From: an uncultured Collinsella sp.
Lineage (GTDB): Bacteria > Actinomycetota > Coriobacteriia > Coriobacteriales > Coriobacteriaceae
Direction of reading: 5' to 3'
Length of the DNA: 64,000 nucleotides
Assembly (NCBI GenBank): GCA_902490365.1
Contig: CABUDQ010000002.1
Location: 26,071 to 90,070 of the forward strand
This document shows positions 8,417 through 19,965 of the stretch, piece after piece (position 1 is the first letter of the stretch; the number at the start of each line of letters is the position of its first letter). Under the pieces are notes generated by a model, which worked only from the letters and a program-made list of their open reading frames with translations, searched no databases and was not told where the DNA came from. A program made the position numbers and the translations under genes.

Positions 8417-9662
8417 CCTCATCAGATACGAGCTCAAGAAGATGCTCTCAAGGCGCGTCTCGCAGGTCTCTATAGCAGCCGTCCTGGTGTTGGTCGCGGT
8501 CATAGCCTTCTTCTACGTAACGTCCCAGTACGCCCTCGAACCCAAGGAGATGGGCACCGAATTCGAGGGCACTGCCGCCATCGCCCAGATAAAGGCAAAC
8601 GCGGAAGCGCTCGCAGGCCCCATCACCGACAAGAAGGCCACCGAGGCGCTCCGCGAGTTCAAGGAGTTCGTCGGTCCGGACGGCGAGGTCAAGGAAGAGT
8701 ACAGAATGGACAGAAAGCCCTACGGGGAAAAGGCGGACGAGTACTGGGAGTTCAGAGCGAAGAACGGCTCCCTTATGGCGCTGCTGACAAGCCCTTGGAT
8801 GCAAGACAACCAGATGCCCGTGTCCGCGGTAGCCACTATCGACACGACTGGCACCGTCGACCTCTACGGACAAGTCCGCTCGAAGATAGTCTCCGAGCTC
8901 CACGCGAACGGGGCCCTCTCGTACAACGACGAGGAGAGGGCGTTCTGGAGCGAGAAGGCGCAAGGTGTGCACACGCCCATCGAGTACGGATACGCAGGAG
9001 GGTGGGCGGAGTTCCTCAACCTCGCCCAGTTCCTCATATTCGCGATGCTCGCAGTCGTGATAACGTGCGCATCGGTGTTCAACGGGGAGTACCGGGCCAA
9101 AACCGACGCCATCCTGCTGTCCACCAAGTTCGGCAAATCAAGGCTCGGGCGCGCGAAGGCGGCAGCCTCTGTGATCGCGGCAAGCGCCATATACTGGGTC
9201 TTCACACTCGTCTTCCTGGCAATACCGCTCGTCTTCTACGGAGCCGACGGCGCAGGTCTACCCATCCAGATCTGCAACATCACATGCACCTACGGCATAA
9301 GCCTGTCAGCCGCCGCCCTCATATGCTGCCTCGTCGGGTATCTCGCAACCCTCGCCCTCCTTGGGATAGTGCTTGCGCTGTCGGCCAAGGTAGACAGCCC
9401 CATGGGAATCCTCGCAGTCGGCGTTGCTCTCATCTTGATTCCGATCATCGTGCCGACGATGACGAGCAGCATCGCGAACCACATCATCTACCTGTTCCCC
9501 TACGACGCACTGAACCCCTTGAACCTCTTCGACATGGTCTCGTACGCCATAGGCCCTGTCGTGGTCGAGCTCCCCGTGTTCCTCGCTGCTTTCTACCTTC
9601 TGCTTTTCGCGGCGGGCATTGTTCTCGCGATAAGGACGTTCAAACGCCATCAGGTTGCCTGA
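8409..9662 (+). CDS. ABC-2 type permease
   Basis: 417-aa permease beginning MGSLIRYELKKMLSRRVSQV, typical of ABC-2 exporter subunits. TM1 is at about 18-38, followed by a large extracytoplasmic domain (about 40-205), then about five TM segments. The GTG at 8409 was chosen because AGGAAAGGAG lies just upstream and it overlaps the ATPase stop. An earlier in-frame start would lie deep inside the ATPase gene. The sequence YGADGAGLPIQI resembles the NG-x-G-x-YP loops of the permeases in the second island. A terminator follows about 90 bp later. Confidence 0.88.
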   Translation: MGSLIRYELKKMLSRRVSQVSIAAVLVLVAVIAFFYVTSQYALEPKEMGTEFEGTAAIAQIKANAEALAGPITDKKATEALREFKEFVGPDGEVKEEYRMDRKPYGEKADEYWEFRAKNGSLMALLTSPWMQDNQMPVSAVATIDTTGTVDLYGQVRSKIVSELHANGALSYNDEERAFWSEKAQGVHTPIEYGYAGGWAEFLNLAQFLIFAMLAVVITCASVFNGEYRAKTDAILLSTKFGKSRLGRAKAAASVIAASAIYWVFTLVFLAIPLVFYGADGAGLPIQICNITCTYGISLSAAALICCLVGYLATLALLGIVLALSAKVDSPMGILAVGVALILIPIIVPTMTSSIANHIIYLFPYDALNPLNLFDMVSYAIGPVVVELPVFLAAFYLLLFAAGIVLAIRTFKRHQVA

Positions 9663-9751
9663 TGATGTCAAGCAGAGCCGTTGCCGCCAAGAATGCATGA
9701 ATCGGCGAACCTTCGAGTGATTGCGTACCATCTGGGCGAAGGTGGATTGTC

Positions 9752-9782
9752 TGAAGGCGGGAGTTAATCCCGCCTTCTTGTT
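9752..9782 (+). terminator. Terminator after the sigma/ABC module
   Basis: GAAGGCGGGA, loop GTTAA, TCCCGCCTTC, then TTGTT: a 10-bp perfect stem with a short T-rich tail. Confidence 0.85.
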
Positions 9783-9996
9783 ATCGCGCCGCCGATTTAG
9801 CTCGCAACGCCCTGGCCTGCGGGTGCCAGCCCCGAAATTTACTCCCTCTTTCTGACCTGCGGAAACTCACGTATATCAGGGCGAAATCCTCTCCGATTCG
9901 CCTCTGGCTGTTAGGGTTTAGGGCTGAACGTTGCGCAACTGCGCCCTGGCCCGACCGTAAAACCTCTCTAACTTCTTTCCCCGCCGCCTTCAAACA
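9783..9996. other. 214-bp intergenic stretch between two terminators
   Basis: No credible gene. A 78-aa minus frame covers it but has no Shine-Dalgarno or recognisable domain. CGCCCTGGCC occurs near both ends (about 9808 and 9944). It could be an unlisted RNA or a decayed repeat; nothing definite is seen. Confidence 0.4.
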
Positions 9997-10037
9997 CAAA
10001 GCCGGGGTGCCCTCCACATGGAAGGCGCCCCGGCTTA
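9997..10037 (-). terminator. Terminator after the transketolase genes
   Basis: On the minus strand AAGCCGGGGCGCC pairs with GGGCACCCCGGCTT, followed by TGTGTTT. It lies about 55 bp past the stop of the transketolase C-terminal subunit. Confidence 0.75.
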
Positions 10038-10090
10038 TTCGTTACCCAATGCGAAAAGCGGCTCTCAAGTTAAGGCCAAAGCAGACCGCC

Positions 10091-11032
10091 TTATGCCAAG
10101 AACTCCTTGGTGGTTGCCACGATGTTGGCGGCGTCCAGGCCGTACTTGTGCAGGAGCTCGGCACCCGGGCCGGACTCGCCGAAGGTGTCGTTGACACCGA
10201 TCTTCTTGAGCGGCGTCGGGCACTGCTCACACAGGACGTCGGCAACGGCGCTGCCCAGGCCACCGATCACAGAGTGCTCCTCGACGGTCACGACGTGGCC
10301 GGTCTTGGTGGCGCTCTTGACGATCAGGTCGGCATCGATGGGCTTGATGGTGTGCATGTTGATGACCTCGGCGTCGATGCCCTCGGCAGCGAGCTGCTCG
10401 GCGGCCTCGAGAGCCTCGCCGACCATCAGGCCGCAGGCGATGATGGTCACATCGGCGCCCTCGCGCATGACAATGCCCTTACCCAACTCGAACTTGTAGG
10501 TCTCGGGGTCGTTGATAACCGGCGAGGCCAAACGGGCGAAGCGCATGTACACCGGACCGTCGCACTCGTAGGCGGCGCGCGTCACGGCGCGGGCCTCCAC
10601 GTCGTCGGCGGGAACAATTACGGTCATGCCGGGGATGACGCGCATGAGGGCGATATCCTCGCAGCACTGGTGCGTGGCACCGTCCTCGCCCACCGAGATA
10701 CCGGCGTGCGTGGCACCGATCTTAACGTTGAGGTGCGGGTAGCCGATGGAGTTACGAACCTGCTCAAAGGCGCGACCGGCAGCGAACATGGCAAAGGTAC
10801 TCGCGAAGGCAACACGACCGGTGGTCGCGATACCGGCGGCGACGCCCATCAGGTTGCTCTCGGCAATGCCCACATCGAAGAAGCGGTCGGGGCAGGCCGC
10901 CTTGAACTTACCGGTCTGCGTGGCGGCGGCCAGATCGGCGTCGAGGACCACAAAGTCATCGTGCTCGTTGGCGAGCTCGACGAGGGCCTCGCCGTAGCTT
11001 ACGCGCGTGGCGATTTTCTTGACGTCTGCCAT
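10091..11032 (-). CDS. Transketolase, C-terminal (Pyr/C domain) subunit
   Basis: 313-aa half-transketolase with the pyrimidine-binding and C-terminal domains. With the upstream subunit it forms the thiamine-diphosphate enzyme of the non-oxidative pentose phosphate pathway. Motifs seen: FFDVGIAESNLMGVAAGIA, GEDGATHQCCEDIALMRVIP and TVEEHSVIGGLGSAVADVL. The ATG at 11032 was chosen over a longer frame because GAGAGGAGC precedes it and it starts one base after the stop of the N-terminal subunit. Split transketolases are common in Firmicutes, Coriobacteria and archaea. A similar layout occurs in DXS-like proteins, but the paired organisation favours transketolase. Confidence 0.93.
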   Translation of the reverse strand: MADVKKIATRVSYGEALVELANEHDDFVVLDADLAAATQTGKFKAACPDRFFDVGIAESNLMGVAAGIATTGRVAFASTFAMFAAGRAFEQVRNSIGYPHLNVKIGATHAGISVGEDGATHQCCEDIALMRVIPGMTVIVPADDVEARAVTRAAYECDGPVYMRFARLASPVINDPETYKFELGKGIVMREGADVTIIACGLMVGEALEAAEQLAAEGIDAEVINMHTIKPIDADLIVKSATKTGHVVTVEEHSVIGGLGSAVADVLCEQCPTPLKKIGVNDTFGESGPGAELLHKYGLDAANIVATTKEFLA

Positions 11033-11033
11033 C

Positions 11034-11864
11034 CTAGAGCTCCTCTCCGGCGGCCGTGAGCTCTGCCATGGCCTGCTCAAACTGTTCATCATTGGGGGCC
11101 TTGCCGTGCCAACCAACCTGGTTCTCCATAAAGGACACGCCCTTGCCCTTCAGGGTCTCGGCGATAATGGCGGTCGGCTGGCCCTTGGTAGCGCGAGCCT
11201 CGGCAAAGGCGGCGCGGATCTGATCGAAATCGTTGCCGTCGGCAAGCTCCACCACGTGGAACTTAAAGGCGCGGAACTTGTCGGCGAGCGGCATGGGGTC
11301 GTTGACCTCCTCGACGGGGCCGTCGATCTGCAGGCCGTTGTGGTCGACGATCACACAGAGGTTGTCGAGCTGCTGGTTGCCGGCAAACATGGCGGCCTCC
11401 CAGACCTGGCCCTCCTCGCTCTCGCCATCGCCCAGCAGGGCGTACGTGCGATAAGTATCGCCCCAGTGCTTGGCGGCAACGGCCATGCCCACGGCGGCGG
11501 AGATGCCCTGGCCGAGCGAACCGGTGGACATGTCAACGCCCGGAGTGTCGTTCATGTTGGGATGACCCTGCAGGTGGCTGCCGATGTGGCGCAGCGTCTC
11601 AAGATCCTCCTTGGGGAAGAACCCGCGCTCGGCGAGCACGGCGTACAGGCCCGGAGCGCAATGGCCCTTGGAGAGCACAAAGCGATCGCGGTCGGCCTTG
11701 CGGGGATGGGCCGGGTCGACGTTCATTTCCTCAAAGTACAGATAGGTCATGATGTCGGCAGCGCCGAGCGAACCGCCCGGATGGCCGGACTTGGCAGCGT
11801 GCACGCCGGTGACGATGCCCTTCCTTACCTCGTTGGCAACCTTTTTGAGCTCTTCGTCGCTCAT
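11034..11864 (-). CDS. Transketolase, N-terminal (TPP-binding) subunit
   Basis: 276-aa subunit that carries the thiamine-diphosphate pyrophosphate site: GDGESEEGQVWEAAMFAGNQ followed by HNGLQIDG, plus AKSGHPGGSLGAADIM at the N-terminus. It is a partner of the C-terminal subunit encoded immediately downstream (1-bp gap). The start has AAGGAAGG about 6 nt upstream. The two genes form a bicistronic unit that ends at the hairpin near 10000. Confidence 0.93.
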   Translation of the reverse strand: MSDEELKKVANEVRKGIVTGVHAAKSGHPGGSLGAADIMTYLYFEEMNVDPAHPRKADRDRFVLSKGHCAPGLYAVLAERGFFPKEDLETLRHIGSHLQGHPNMNDTPGVDMSTGSLGQGISAAVGMAVAAKHWGDTYRTYALLGDGESEEGQVWEAAMFAGNQQLDNLCVIVDHNGLQIDGPVEEVNDPMPLADKFRAFKFHVVELADGNDFDQIRAAFAEARATKGQPTAIIAETLKGKGVSFMENQVGWHGKAPNDEQFEQAMAELTAAGEEL

Positions 11865-12071
11865 TGTGCCTTCCTTTCATCCTCATTAGACAAAATGCGC
11901 ACGGCACCGAAGGTAATCCCAACACAGCCGCAATGCACGTACGTCATTCATTATGCTGGAAACTGATGGCTTTACCAGAGTTTTTATCATTATTTGAACA
12001 ATTTAGCAGGCAGAACCGCTGATGAAACGGTTTATCAATGTGAACGTCTTTTGGATGGGACGCGGTCGGCC

Positions 12072-12962
12072 CTACGCGCTAATGTCCTTGAATCCCTCGC
12101 CGAAAGCTTCCGTAACGTCGGCGACCGTCACAATGGCGTGAGGATCGCGCTCGCGCACGATCGTCTTGAGGGTATTGAGCTCTCGACGGTTCACGATGAC
12201 CATGATCACCGGCTTCTCGGCACCCGAATACATGCCAGTCGCCTTAAACTTGGTACAACCACGACCCAGGCCATACATGATATCGGCAGCGATATCAGGG
12301 AACTTGTCCGAGATGATGAGTACCATACGGCGTTTGTTGCCACCATCGACCACGGCATCGATCACGTAGCCGCTAATGACCATCGAAAGGCCTGCATATA
12401 GTGCATTTTCGATTGAAAAGACCGGAGCCGACAGCGCGCATACGGCAACATCGATCGCCATGACGGTCGAGCCCACGGGCAGCGAGGTATTACGCGAGAT
12501 GATTTGGCCAATCGTGTCCGAGCCGCCGGTGTTGGCGCCGGCGCGCAGCACCATGCCGTAACCGATGCCTGTAATAATGCCGCCCCACATGGCAGGGAGC
12601 ATCAGGTCCGCATCCGCCAGAGGTGCTACGAACGGGGCGAACAGATCGGTAAAGAAGCCCAGCAGCACAAAGCCCGTCGCGGTCTGCACCACGTAGAACA
12701 TGCCGCCCTCGCGCATAACGACCAGCAACAGCAAGGCGTTCATCACGATCGTCTGAATACCAACGGGAAGCGATATGCCGCGCGATGCGCCGACCGCCTG
12801 GATAATGGTGGCAAGGCCCGTAACACCACCGGCAGCAAGGCCGTTGGGAATCAAAAACAGGTCGGTCGCAATAGCGGCCAGAGCGCACCCCAACATAATC
12901 TGGGGCAGGTCGTGAAAGAAGTTCATCGATAGAATGCGCTTGATGTCCAGACGATATGCCAT
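12072..12962 (-). CDS. yitT: YitT family membrane protein (DUF161/DUF2179)
   Basis: 296-aa member of the YitT/YebE family: about five to six TM segments from the YitT membrane domain (residues about 15-200), with the motif LFLIPNGLAAGGVTGLATII, then a cytoplasmic DUF2179 domain (about 215-290; VIMVIVNRRELNTLKTIVRE). The function of the family is not settled. ATG 12962 follows GGGAGGTAGC and was preferred over an upstream in-frame codon. A terminator-like hairpin ends only about 13 bp before the start codon, so expression may depend on read-through or on a promoter within the upstream hairpin cluster. Confidence 0.9.
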   Translation of the reverse strand: MAYRLDIKRILSMNFFHDLPQIMLGCALAAIATDLFLIPNGLAAGGVTGLATIIQAVGASRGISLPVGIQTIVMNALLLLVVMREGGMFYVVQTATGFVLLGFFTDLFAPFVAPLADADLMLPAMWGGIITGIGYGMVLRAGANTGGSDTIGQIISRNTSLPVGSTVMAIDVAVCALSAPVFSIENALYAGLSMVISGYVIDAVVDGGNKRRMVLIISDKFPDIAADIMYGLGRGCTKFKATGMYSGAEKPVIMVIVNRRELNTLKTIVRERDPHAIVTVADVTEAFGEGFKDISA

Positions 12963-12974
12963 GCTACCTCCCTC

Positions 12975-13002
12975 AAAAAAGCGCACCCAAACGGATGCGC
13001 TT
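12975..13002 (-). terminator. Terminator-like hairpin directly before yitT
   Basis: Minus strand AAGCGCA, loop TCCGTTTGGG, TGCGCTT, then T-run. It ends about 13 bp upstream of the yitT ATG. It may end prfB transcription or act as an attenuator. Confidence 0.75.
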
Positions 13003-13042
13003 CGAACTTCTTGCTGTATTCGATTCTACCGATTCGCCGAAC

Positions 13043-13132
13043 AAAAACCACCCCTGCGCAGGGTTTGCTTTGGATACAAAACCACCCTGCTCGGAGGGTT
13101 TTATCCATTTCCACATAAACCGGGCGGTTTAT
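13043..13132 (-). terminator. Three tandem hairpins after prfB
   Basis: Three successive stems: ATAAACCG/CGGTTTAT overlapping the prfB stop codon (13115-13132), then two related stems of the form AAACCCT/AGGG-TGGTTT (about 13077-13102 and 13043-13068). The last two look like duplicated terminators with the same arm sequence. Confidence 0.6.
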
Positions 13133-14276
13133 GCAGATGGGATCTCTGCGTCAGCGTTGCCAGTGGCCCAGCGATGGTAGCCAATAACAAACGGGTCCAG
13201 GTCGCCATCGTCAAGAACTGCCTCGACGTTGCTGGTCTCAACGCCCGTGCGTAGGTCCTTAACCATCTGATACGGGTAGAGCACGTAGCTGCGGATCTGG
13301 TTGCCAAAACCAATCGTGGTTTTGGGTCCGCGAATCTCATCCAGGGCCTCGGCGCGCTTCTCGAGCTCAATCTCGTACAGGCGAGCCTTGAGGATCTGCA
13401 TGCACGCGGCCTTGTTCTGGATCTGGCTGCGCTCGTTTTGGCAGGTAACCACAATGCCGCTGGGAAAATGCGTCACGCGCACGGCGGAGTCGGTGGTGTT
13501 GACACCCTGACCGCCCGGGCCGCTCGCGTGGTACACGTCCACGCGGATGTCATCGGGACTAATCTCGATGTCGATATCATCGGGTAGCACAGGGATGACC
13601 TCGACGCCGGCAAACGTGGTCTGGCGGCGCTTCTTGTCATCGGTGGGGCTAATGCGCACCAGACGGTGGACGCCGGCCTCGGCGCGCAGCATGCCAAACG
13701 CGTCCTTGCCCTCGACGGTAAAGGTCGCGCGGTCGATGCCGATGACCTCGGCCGCGGGACAGTCGTTGATGGTGACCTTCCAGCCGCGACGCTGGCTGTA
13801 CTTCATGTACATCTTAAAGAGCATAAAGGTCCAGTCCTGGGCCTCCAGACCACCCTGTCCGGGCTTGATGGTCACAATGGCATCACCGTGATCGAACTCA
13901 CCGGTAAACCAGCTCGAAAGCTCAAGCTCATCGATGGCACGGGCCAGACGCTCAGCCGTGGCTGTAGCCTCCTCGCGAAGGGCGGCGGCGTCGGGGTCAT
14001 CCCCCATCTCCTCGGCAAGCTCCAGCGCGGCGCGGGCATCGGAAAGCTCGCCGCGAGCGTTGTCCACGGCAGCGATATCTTCCTTGGTGCGCGCGATTTC
14101 CTCCATGGTGGCACGGGCGGCGTCGGCGTCATCCCAAAAGCCGGGGGCCACGCTTTTGGCCTCGAGCTCGGTCACGCGCGTGCGCTTTTCGTCCAAGTGG
14201 AGATACGACTCGACCTCGCCGAGCCGGTCCGCAAACGCGTCCAGCTCGGCGGGCGTTACCTCTAAAGCCTCAGCCA

Positions 14277-14277
<1 letters not shown>
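13129..14277 (-). CDS. prfB: Peptide chain release factor 2
   Basis: 382-aa class I release factor that recognises UGA/UAA and triggers peptide release. The GGQ loop is intact (ASGPGGQGVNTTDSAVR). The frame is continuous from the ATG, so the UGA programmed frameshift found near codon 26 in many bacteria is absent. The codon-recognition tripeptide, normally Ser-Pro-Phe, reads Ser-Pro-Thr (VRISPTDDKKRRQTTF). The surrounding sequence is clearly RF2, not RF1. The start overlaps the secA stop by one base (TAATG), which suggests coupling. Confidence 0.95.
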
Positions 14278-17084
<2,807 letters not shown>

Positions 17085-17312
17085 GTGGTTTTCCTTTTTG
17101 GCCATCGCCCACGCCGTGCAGCTGCGGGCGAGTTAAACACAGATGATTGTACTTTAGCCAAACAAGGCGCGGCCTATACGGTCGACCTCGACCGCCACGT
17201 AATAACTATGACCAACCTGCCGCAATGGAACAGGTTTATTTTGGCAGGTTTTATCTGAGCAAACGCCGTCTCTCTGCCATTTGGTGCCACGGGGACAGGT
17301 TAGCTTGCACCA

Positions 17313-17355
17313 ATAAAAAGAAAAGGGCCGCGCACCCAAATGGATGCACGGCCCT
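17313..17355 (-). terminator. Terminator after rpmE
   Basis: Minus strand GAGGGCCGTGCA, loop TCCATTTGGG, TGCGCGGCCC, then TTTTCTTTTT. The loop matches that of the hairpin at 12975-13002, a recurring terminator design here. Confidence 0.88.
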
Positions 17356-17391
17356 CATGCCATGAATGCGAGTGATTCCGCGGCGAGCTAT

Positions 17392-17817
17392 TTACTCAGC
17401 AGCCTCGGTGGTCTCGGCCTCGGCAGCGGCCTCATCGACGGGAGCCTCTGCGGGAGCCTCGGCGGCCTGCTTGGCAGCCTCCTCGGCGAACTTAGCGGCA
17501 CGCTTGGCCTTCTCGGCAGCCTTAGCCTCAGCGGCGGCCTTGCGAGCGGCCTCGGCCTCAGCAGCCTTGGCGGCCTTGGCAGCCTTGGCCTCCTCAGCCT
17601 TCTTGAGCTGGGCGGCAGCGGCGCCACCGAACTTGTCGGCGAAGCGCTGGACGCGTCCACCGGTGTCGACGAACTTCTGCTGGCCGGTGTAGAACGGGTG
17701 GCACTCGTTGCAAAGCTCGACCTTCATCTCGGACACGGTAGCGTGCGTCTTGAAGGTGTTGCCGCAGGAGCACGTCACCGTGCACTCGACATACTGGGGA
17801 TGGATACCCTGCTTCAT
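17392..17817 (-). CDS. rpmE: Ribosomal protein L31 with a long Ala/Lys/Glu-rich tail
   Basis: Zinc-type large-subunit protein L31 (bL31): C16-x-C18 and C36-x2-C39 in CSCG and [10 protein letters not shown]. The bL31 domain ends at about residue 70. The remaining 70 or so residues are a low-complexity Ala/Lys/Glu helix-prone tail ([19 protein letters not shown]) that ends acidic. Normal bL31 is 66-90 aa, so the protein is about twice the usual length. It is monocistronic, with a strong terminator after it. Confidence 0.93.
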   Translation of the reverse strand: MKQGIHPQYVECTVTCSCGNTFKTHATVSEMKVELCNECHPFYTGQQKFVDTGGRVQRFADKFGGAAAAQLKKAEEAKAAKAAKAAEAEAARKAAAEAKAAEKAKRAAKFAEEAAKQAAEAPAEAPVDEAAAEAETTEAAE

Positions 17818-17966
17818 GGTAGGACTCCTTATTGGTCAGGCGCTGGTTACCGATCAGCGCATAAGGCGTCTTGGTTTCCGACCAAGACAACAAACTCGGC
17901 TATGGTACCACGGCGCCGCGCGTCCCACAAAAGGTTCACGGTCTTTTCGGCACAACACGAGCTGGA

Positions 17967-17999
17967 CCTTAAATATCAACTTCATCCGAACACTCCCCC
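17967..17999. repeat. Dispersed 33-34 bp repeat, copy 2 (island 2 left edge)
   Basis: CCTTAAATATCAACTTCATC followed by CGAACACTCCCCC, almost identical to 4496-4529. It ends 4 bp before the stop codon of the ABC fusion gene and lies upstream of rpmE. Confidence 0.75.
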
Positions 18000-18003
18000 A
18001 CAT

Positions 18004-19812
18004 TCATCTCTCGTATGTATCGAGGTATTCCTGCTTGAGCGTCTGCGAGGACGACTCGATCTTTTCCACGAGCGTGCCGGCCTCGATGTAGTAGAACGAG
18101 TTGGTGAGGTCTGCCAGGTCGTCGAGTAGATGGCTTGAAATGAGCACGCTGCGTCCCCGCGCCACTTCGCTGCGCATCGCGTCGCAGGAGGTTTTCCGTT
18201 TTCCCGGATCGAGGCCGTTCAGCGGTTCATCGAGGATGAGGTACGGGCAATCGGTCGCTATCGCCATGGCAAGCTTTACCTGCTGCTTCATTCCTGTCGA
18301 GAGTTTACGGGTCGGCTTGTCGAGATATGGGGAGATTCCGAGGGAGTCGCAGAGCGAGTCGATGTCGGCGGCCGATTTCCACGCCTCCCTAACGAAAGCA
18401 AGGTGCTCGATGGCCGATAGCGTGGGATAGAGATCCGCGCCGCCCGAAGAGCTCAGGTAGACGAGTTCTGCAAATTCGGCTGATCGACGTTGGCAGATTC
18501 CGTCTGCCGCCAGGCTTCCCGAGCGGATGCGGGTGGGAAATTGGCCCGACAGCGCTTCAAGAAGGGTGGTTTTCCCCGAGCCGTTGGGAGCGACGAGGCC
18601 CGCCGCCGTTCCCGGGCTCAGGAGAAGCGACCCGATTGAAAGTACCGTCGTGCTTCCGTATCCCACGCTCGCGTCCAGAAGCTCGAGCCCATGGTGCTTT
18701 TTCGCGGGTCCAGGCTGTTTGGGGGAACGTGTCGCAACGGCGCCGACCGCAAAAAAGACCGCGACGTATGCCAGGGCCACGGCAAGCATCGATGCGCTGC
18801 CTGAACCGGAGCCAATGAATTCTGTCGGGAAGCATCCTACGTAACCCGTTGCCTCGATAGGCGAGAACACGGCCAGCGGCAGGAGATTGAGCGCGGCGCT
18901 ATGCTCCAGTGCCGAATCGGACAGTAACGGGAATGCCGGGGCCGCGACAAGCAGCGCGGAGGTAAGGGGGCCCGCGAGGACGCGCCTCGTTGCGGTCGAT
19001 AGGACGGCGGAGCAAACGGATATCAAGGTTCCGCCCGCAAGCAGCGCGAGAAGCAGGGTCGTGAAGACGTTTCCCGCGGTCGTGGTGGCAAGCGCGCCGT
19101 CATGGAAGAAGGCGATCGGGTACCCAATTTGCCCGAAGCCGTTTAGGACCAAGGCGTAAATGCCCCCGGGTGCGAGGCCGGCGAGGAGCATCGCGGTCCC
19201 CGCGACGATTATCGAAAACACGATCTGAATAAGGCGCCGGAATTTGGGCACGGGCGCCTTTGCCGCCAGGGTCCCGGGCCTTGTGGCGCCGAGCGCGAGT
19301 ATCGACGAGAGAAGGAAGGGGATGAAGGGAAGGAAAGACGGCGCCGTGGCAATGGCGTAAGGCAGGAAGGAAAGGAATGGCAGGTCGTTTGCGGAGGCCG
19401 GGATATCCGTGATGCCGGAGCTGCTCAGGGCACGGCAATATGCGAGCGCCGCGTCATTGGTCTCTCGGTCTCCCACGATGGATCCGGATTGGAAGCCTTC
19501 GCCCATGAGCGCGTAGTAGCTCTCGGCAGAATCGAGAAAGGTGGCGTCGGTTTGAGCGGCAAGGGCGGCGTTCGCGTATCTTGCAAGCTCCGCGTCATTT
19601 TGCTGCTCTGGCGATAGGTCTGTGCCGTTGGCCTGGGGTGCGCGCGTATTGAATGCGTCGACAAAGCTCTGCATGCCCTGCTTCATAAAGAAGGGCCCGT
19701 AGATGGGTGAATTGAACGCAATGGGGACGGAAAAGGCTGCAGCGAGAACGAGCGTACAAATCCATACGGCCTTGTCTCTTAGGATCAGTTTGAGAAGAAG
19801 TCGACAGTACAT
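18004..19812 (-). CDS. ABC exporter: permease-ATPase fusion
   Basis: 602-aa protein with membrane segments first (about residues 12-355, six TM regions, large loop at about 40-125) and a complete ABC ATPase at the C-terminus (about 375-590). The ATPase has Walker A LVAPNGSGKTTLLE, signature LSTGMKQQVKLAMA, Walker B YLILDEPLNGLDP and H-loop SSHLLDD. A half-transporter with this order is usual for type I exporters, but the membrane part resembles ABC-2 permeases (LNGFGQIGYPIAFF loop), for which fusion is uncommon. Its partner is probably the double permease and second ATPase upstream. Substrate unknown. Confidence 0.85.
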   Translation of the reverse strand: MYCRLLLKLILRDKAVWICTLVLAAAFSVPIAFNSPIYGPFFMKQGMQSFVDAFNTRAPQANGTDLSPEQQNDAELARYANAALAAQTDATFLDSAESYYALMGEGFQSGSIVGDRETNDAALAYCRALSSSGITDIPASANDLPFLSFLPYAIATAPSFLPFIPFLLSSILALGATRPGTLAAKAPVPKFRRLIQIVFSIIVAGTAMLLAGLAPGGIYALVLNGFGQIGYPIAFFHDGALATTTAGNVFTTLLLALLAGGTLISVCSAVLSTATRRVLAGPLTSALLVAAPAFPLLSDSALEHSAALNLLPLAVFSPIEATGYVGCFPTEFIGSGSGSASMLAVALAYVAVFFAVGAVATRSPKQPGPAKKHHGLELLDASVGYGSTTVLSIGSLLLSPGTAAGLVAPNGSGKTTLLEALSGQFPTRIRSGSLAADGICQRRSAEFAELVYLSSSGGADLYPTLSAIEHLAFVREAWKSAADIDSLCDSLGISPYLDKPTRKLSTGMKQQVKLAMAIATDCPYLILDEPLNGLDPGKRKTSCDAMRSEVARGRSVLISSHLLDDLADLTNSFYYIEAGTLVEKIESSSQTLKQEYLDTYER

Positions 19813-19847
19813 TTAGAAGCACCTACGTTCCTCAAAGAATTGTTAGA

Positions 19848-19858
19848 TTAAAAGTAAC
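19848..19858 (-). promoter_or_regulatory. TTAAAAGTAAC motif upstream of the ABC fusion gene
   Basis: TTAAAAGTAAC lies about 40 bp upstream of the fusion gene start. A near copy, TTAAAAAGTAAC, lies between the divergent permease and DUF2975 genes (23028-23039). It may be an operator shared across the island. The evidence is only the two copies. Confidence 0.3.
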
Positions 19859-19965
19859 AGACCGGATGAAGATACGTGCGACGGGGGCGAGGCGAATGGC
19901 TGAGCGGTATCGATATGCGGGTTCAACGGTATCACATTGGCCACATAGATTTTTAACTTGCATTT

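Noticed and set aside
9781..10017. A 78-aa minus-strand gene between terminators
   Set aside because: No ribosome-binding site, no domain, and it overlaps the transketolase terminator.
17818..17966. Riboswitch or L31-type leader upstream of rpmE
   Set aside because: No stable or recognisable fold was seen beyond short AT-rich promoter-like sequence.
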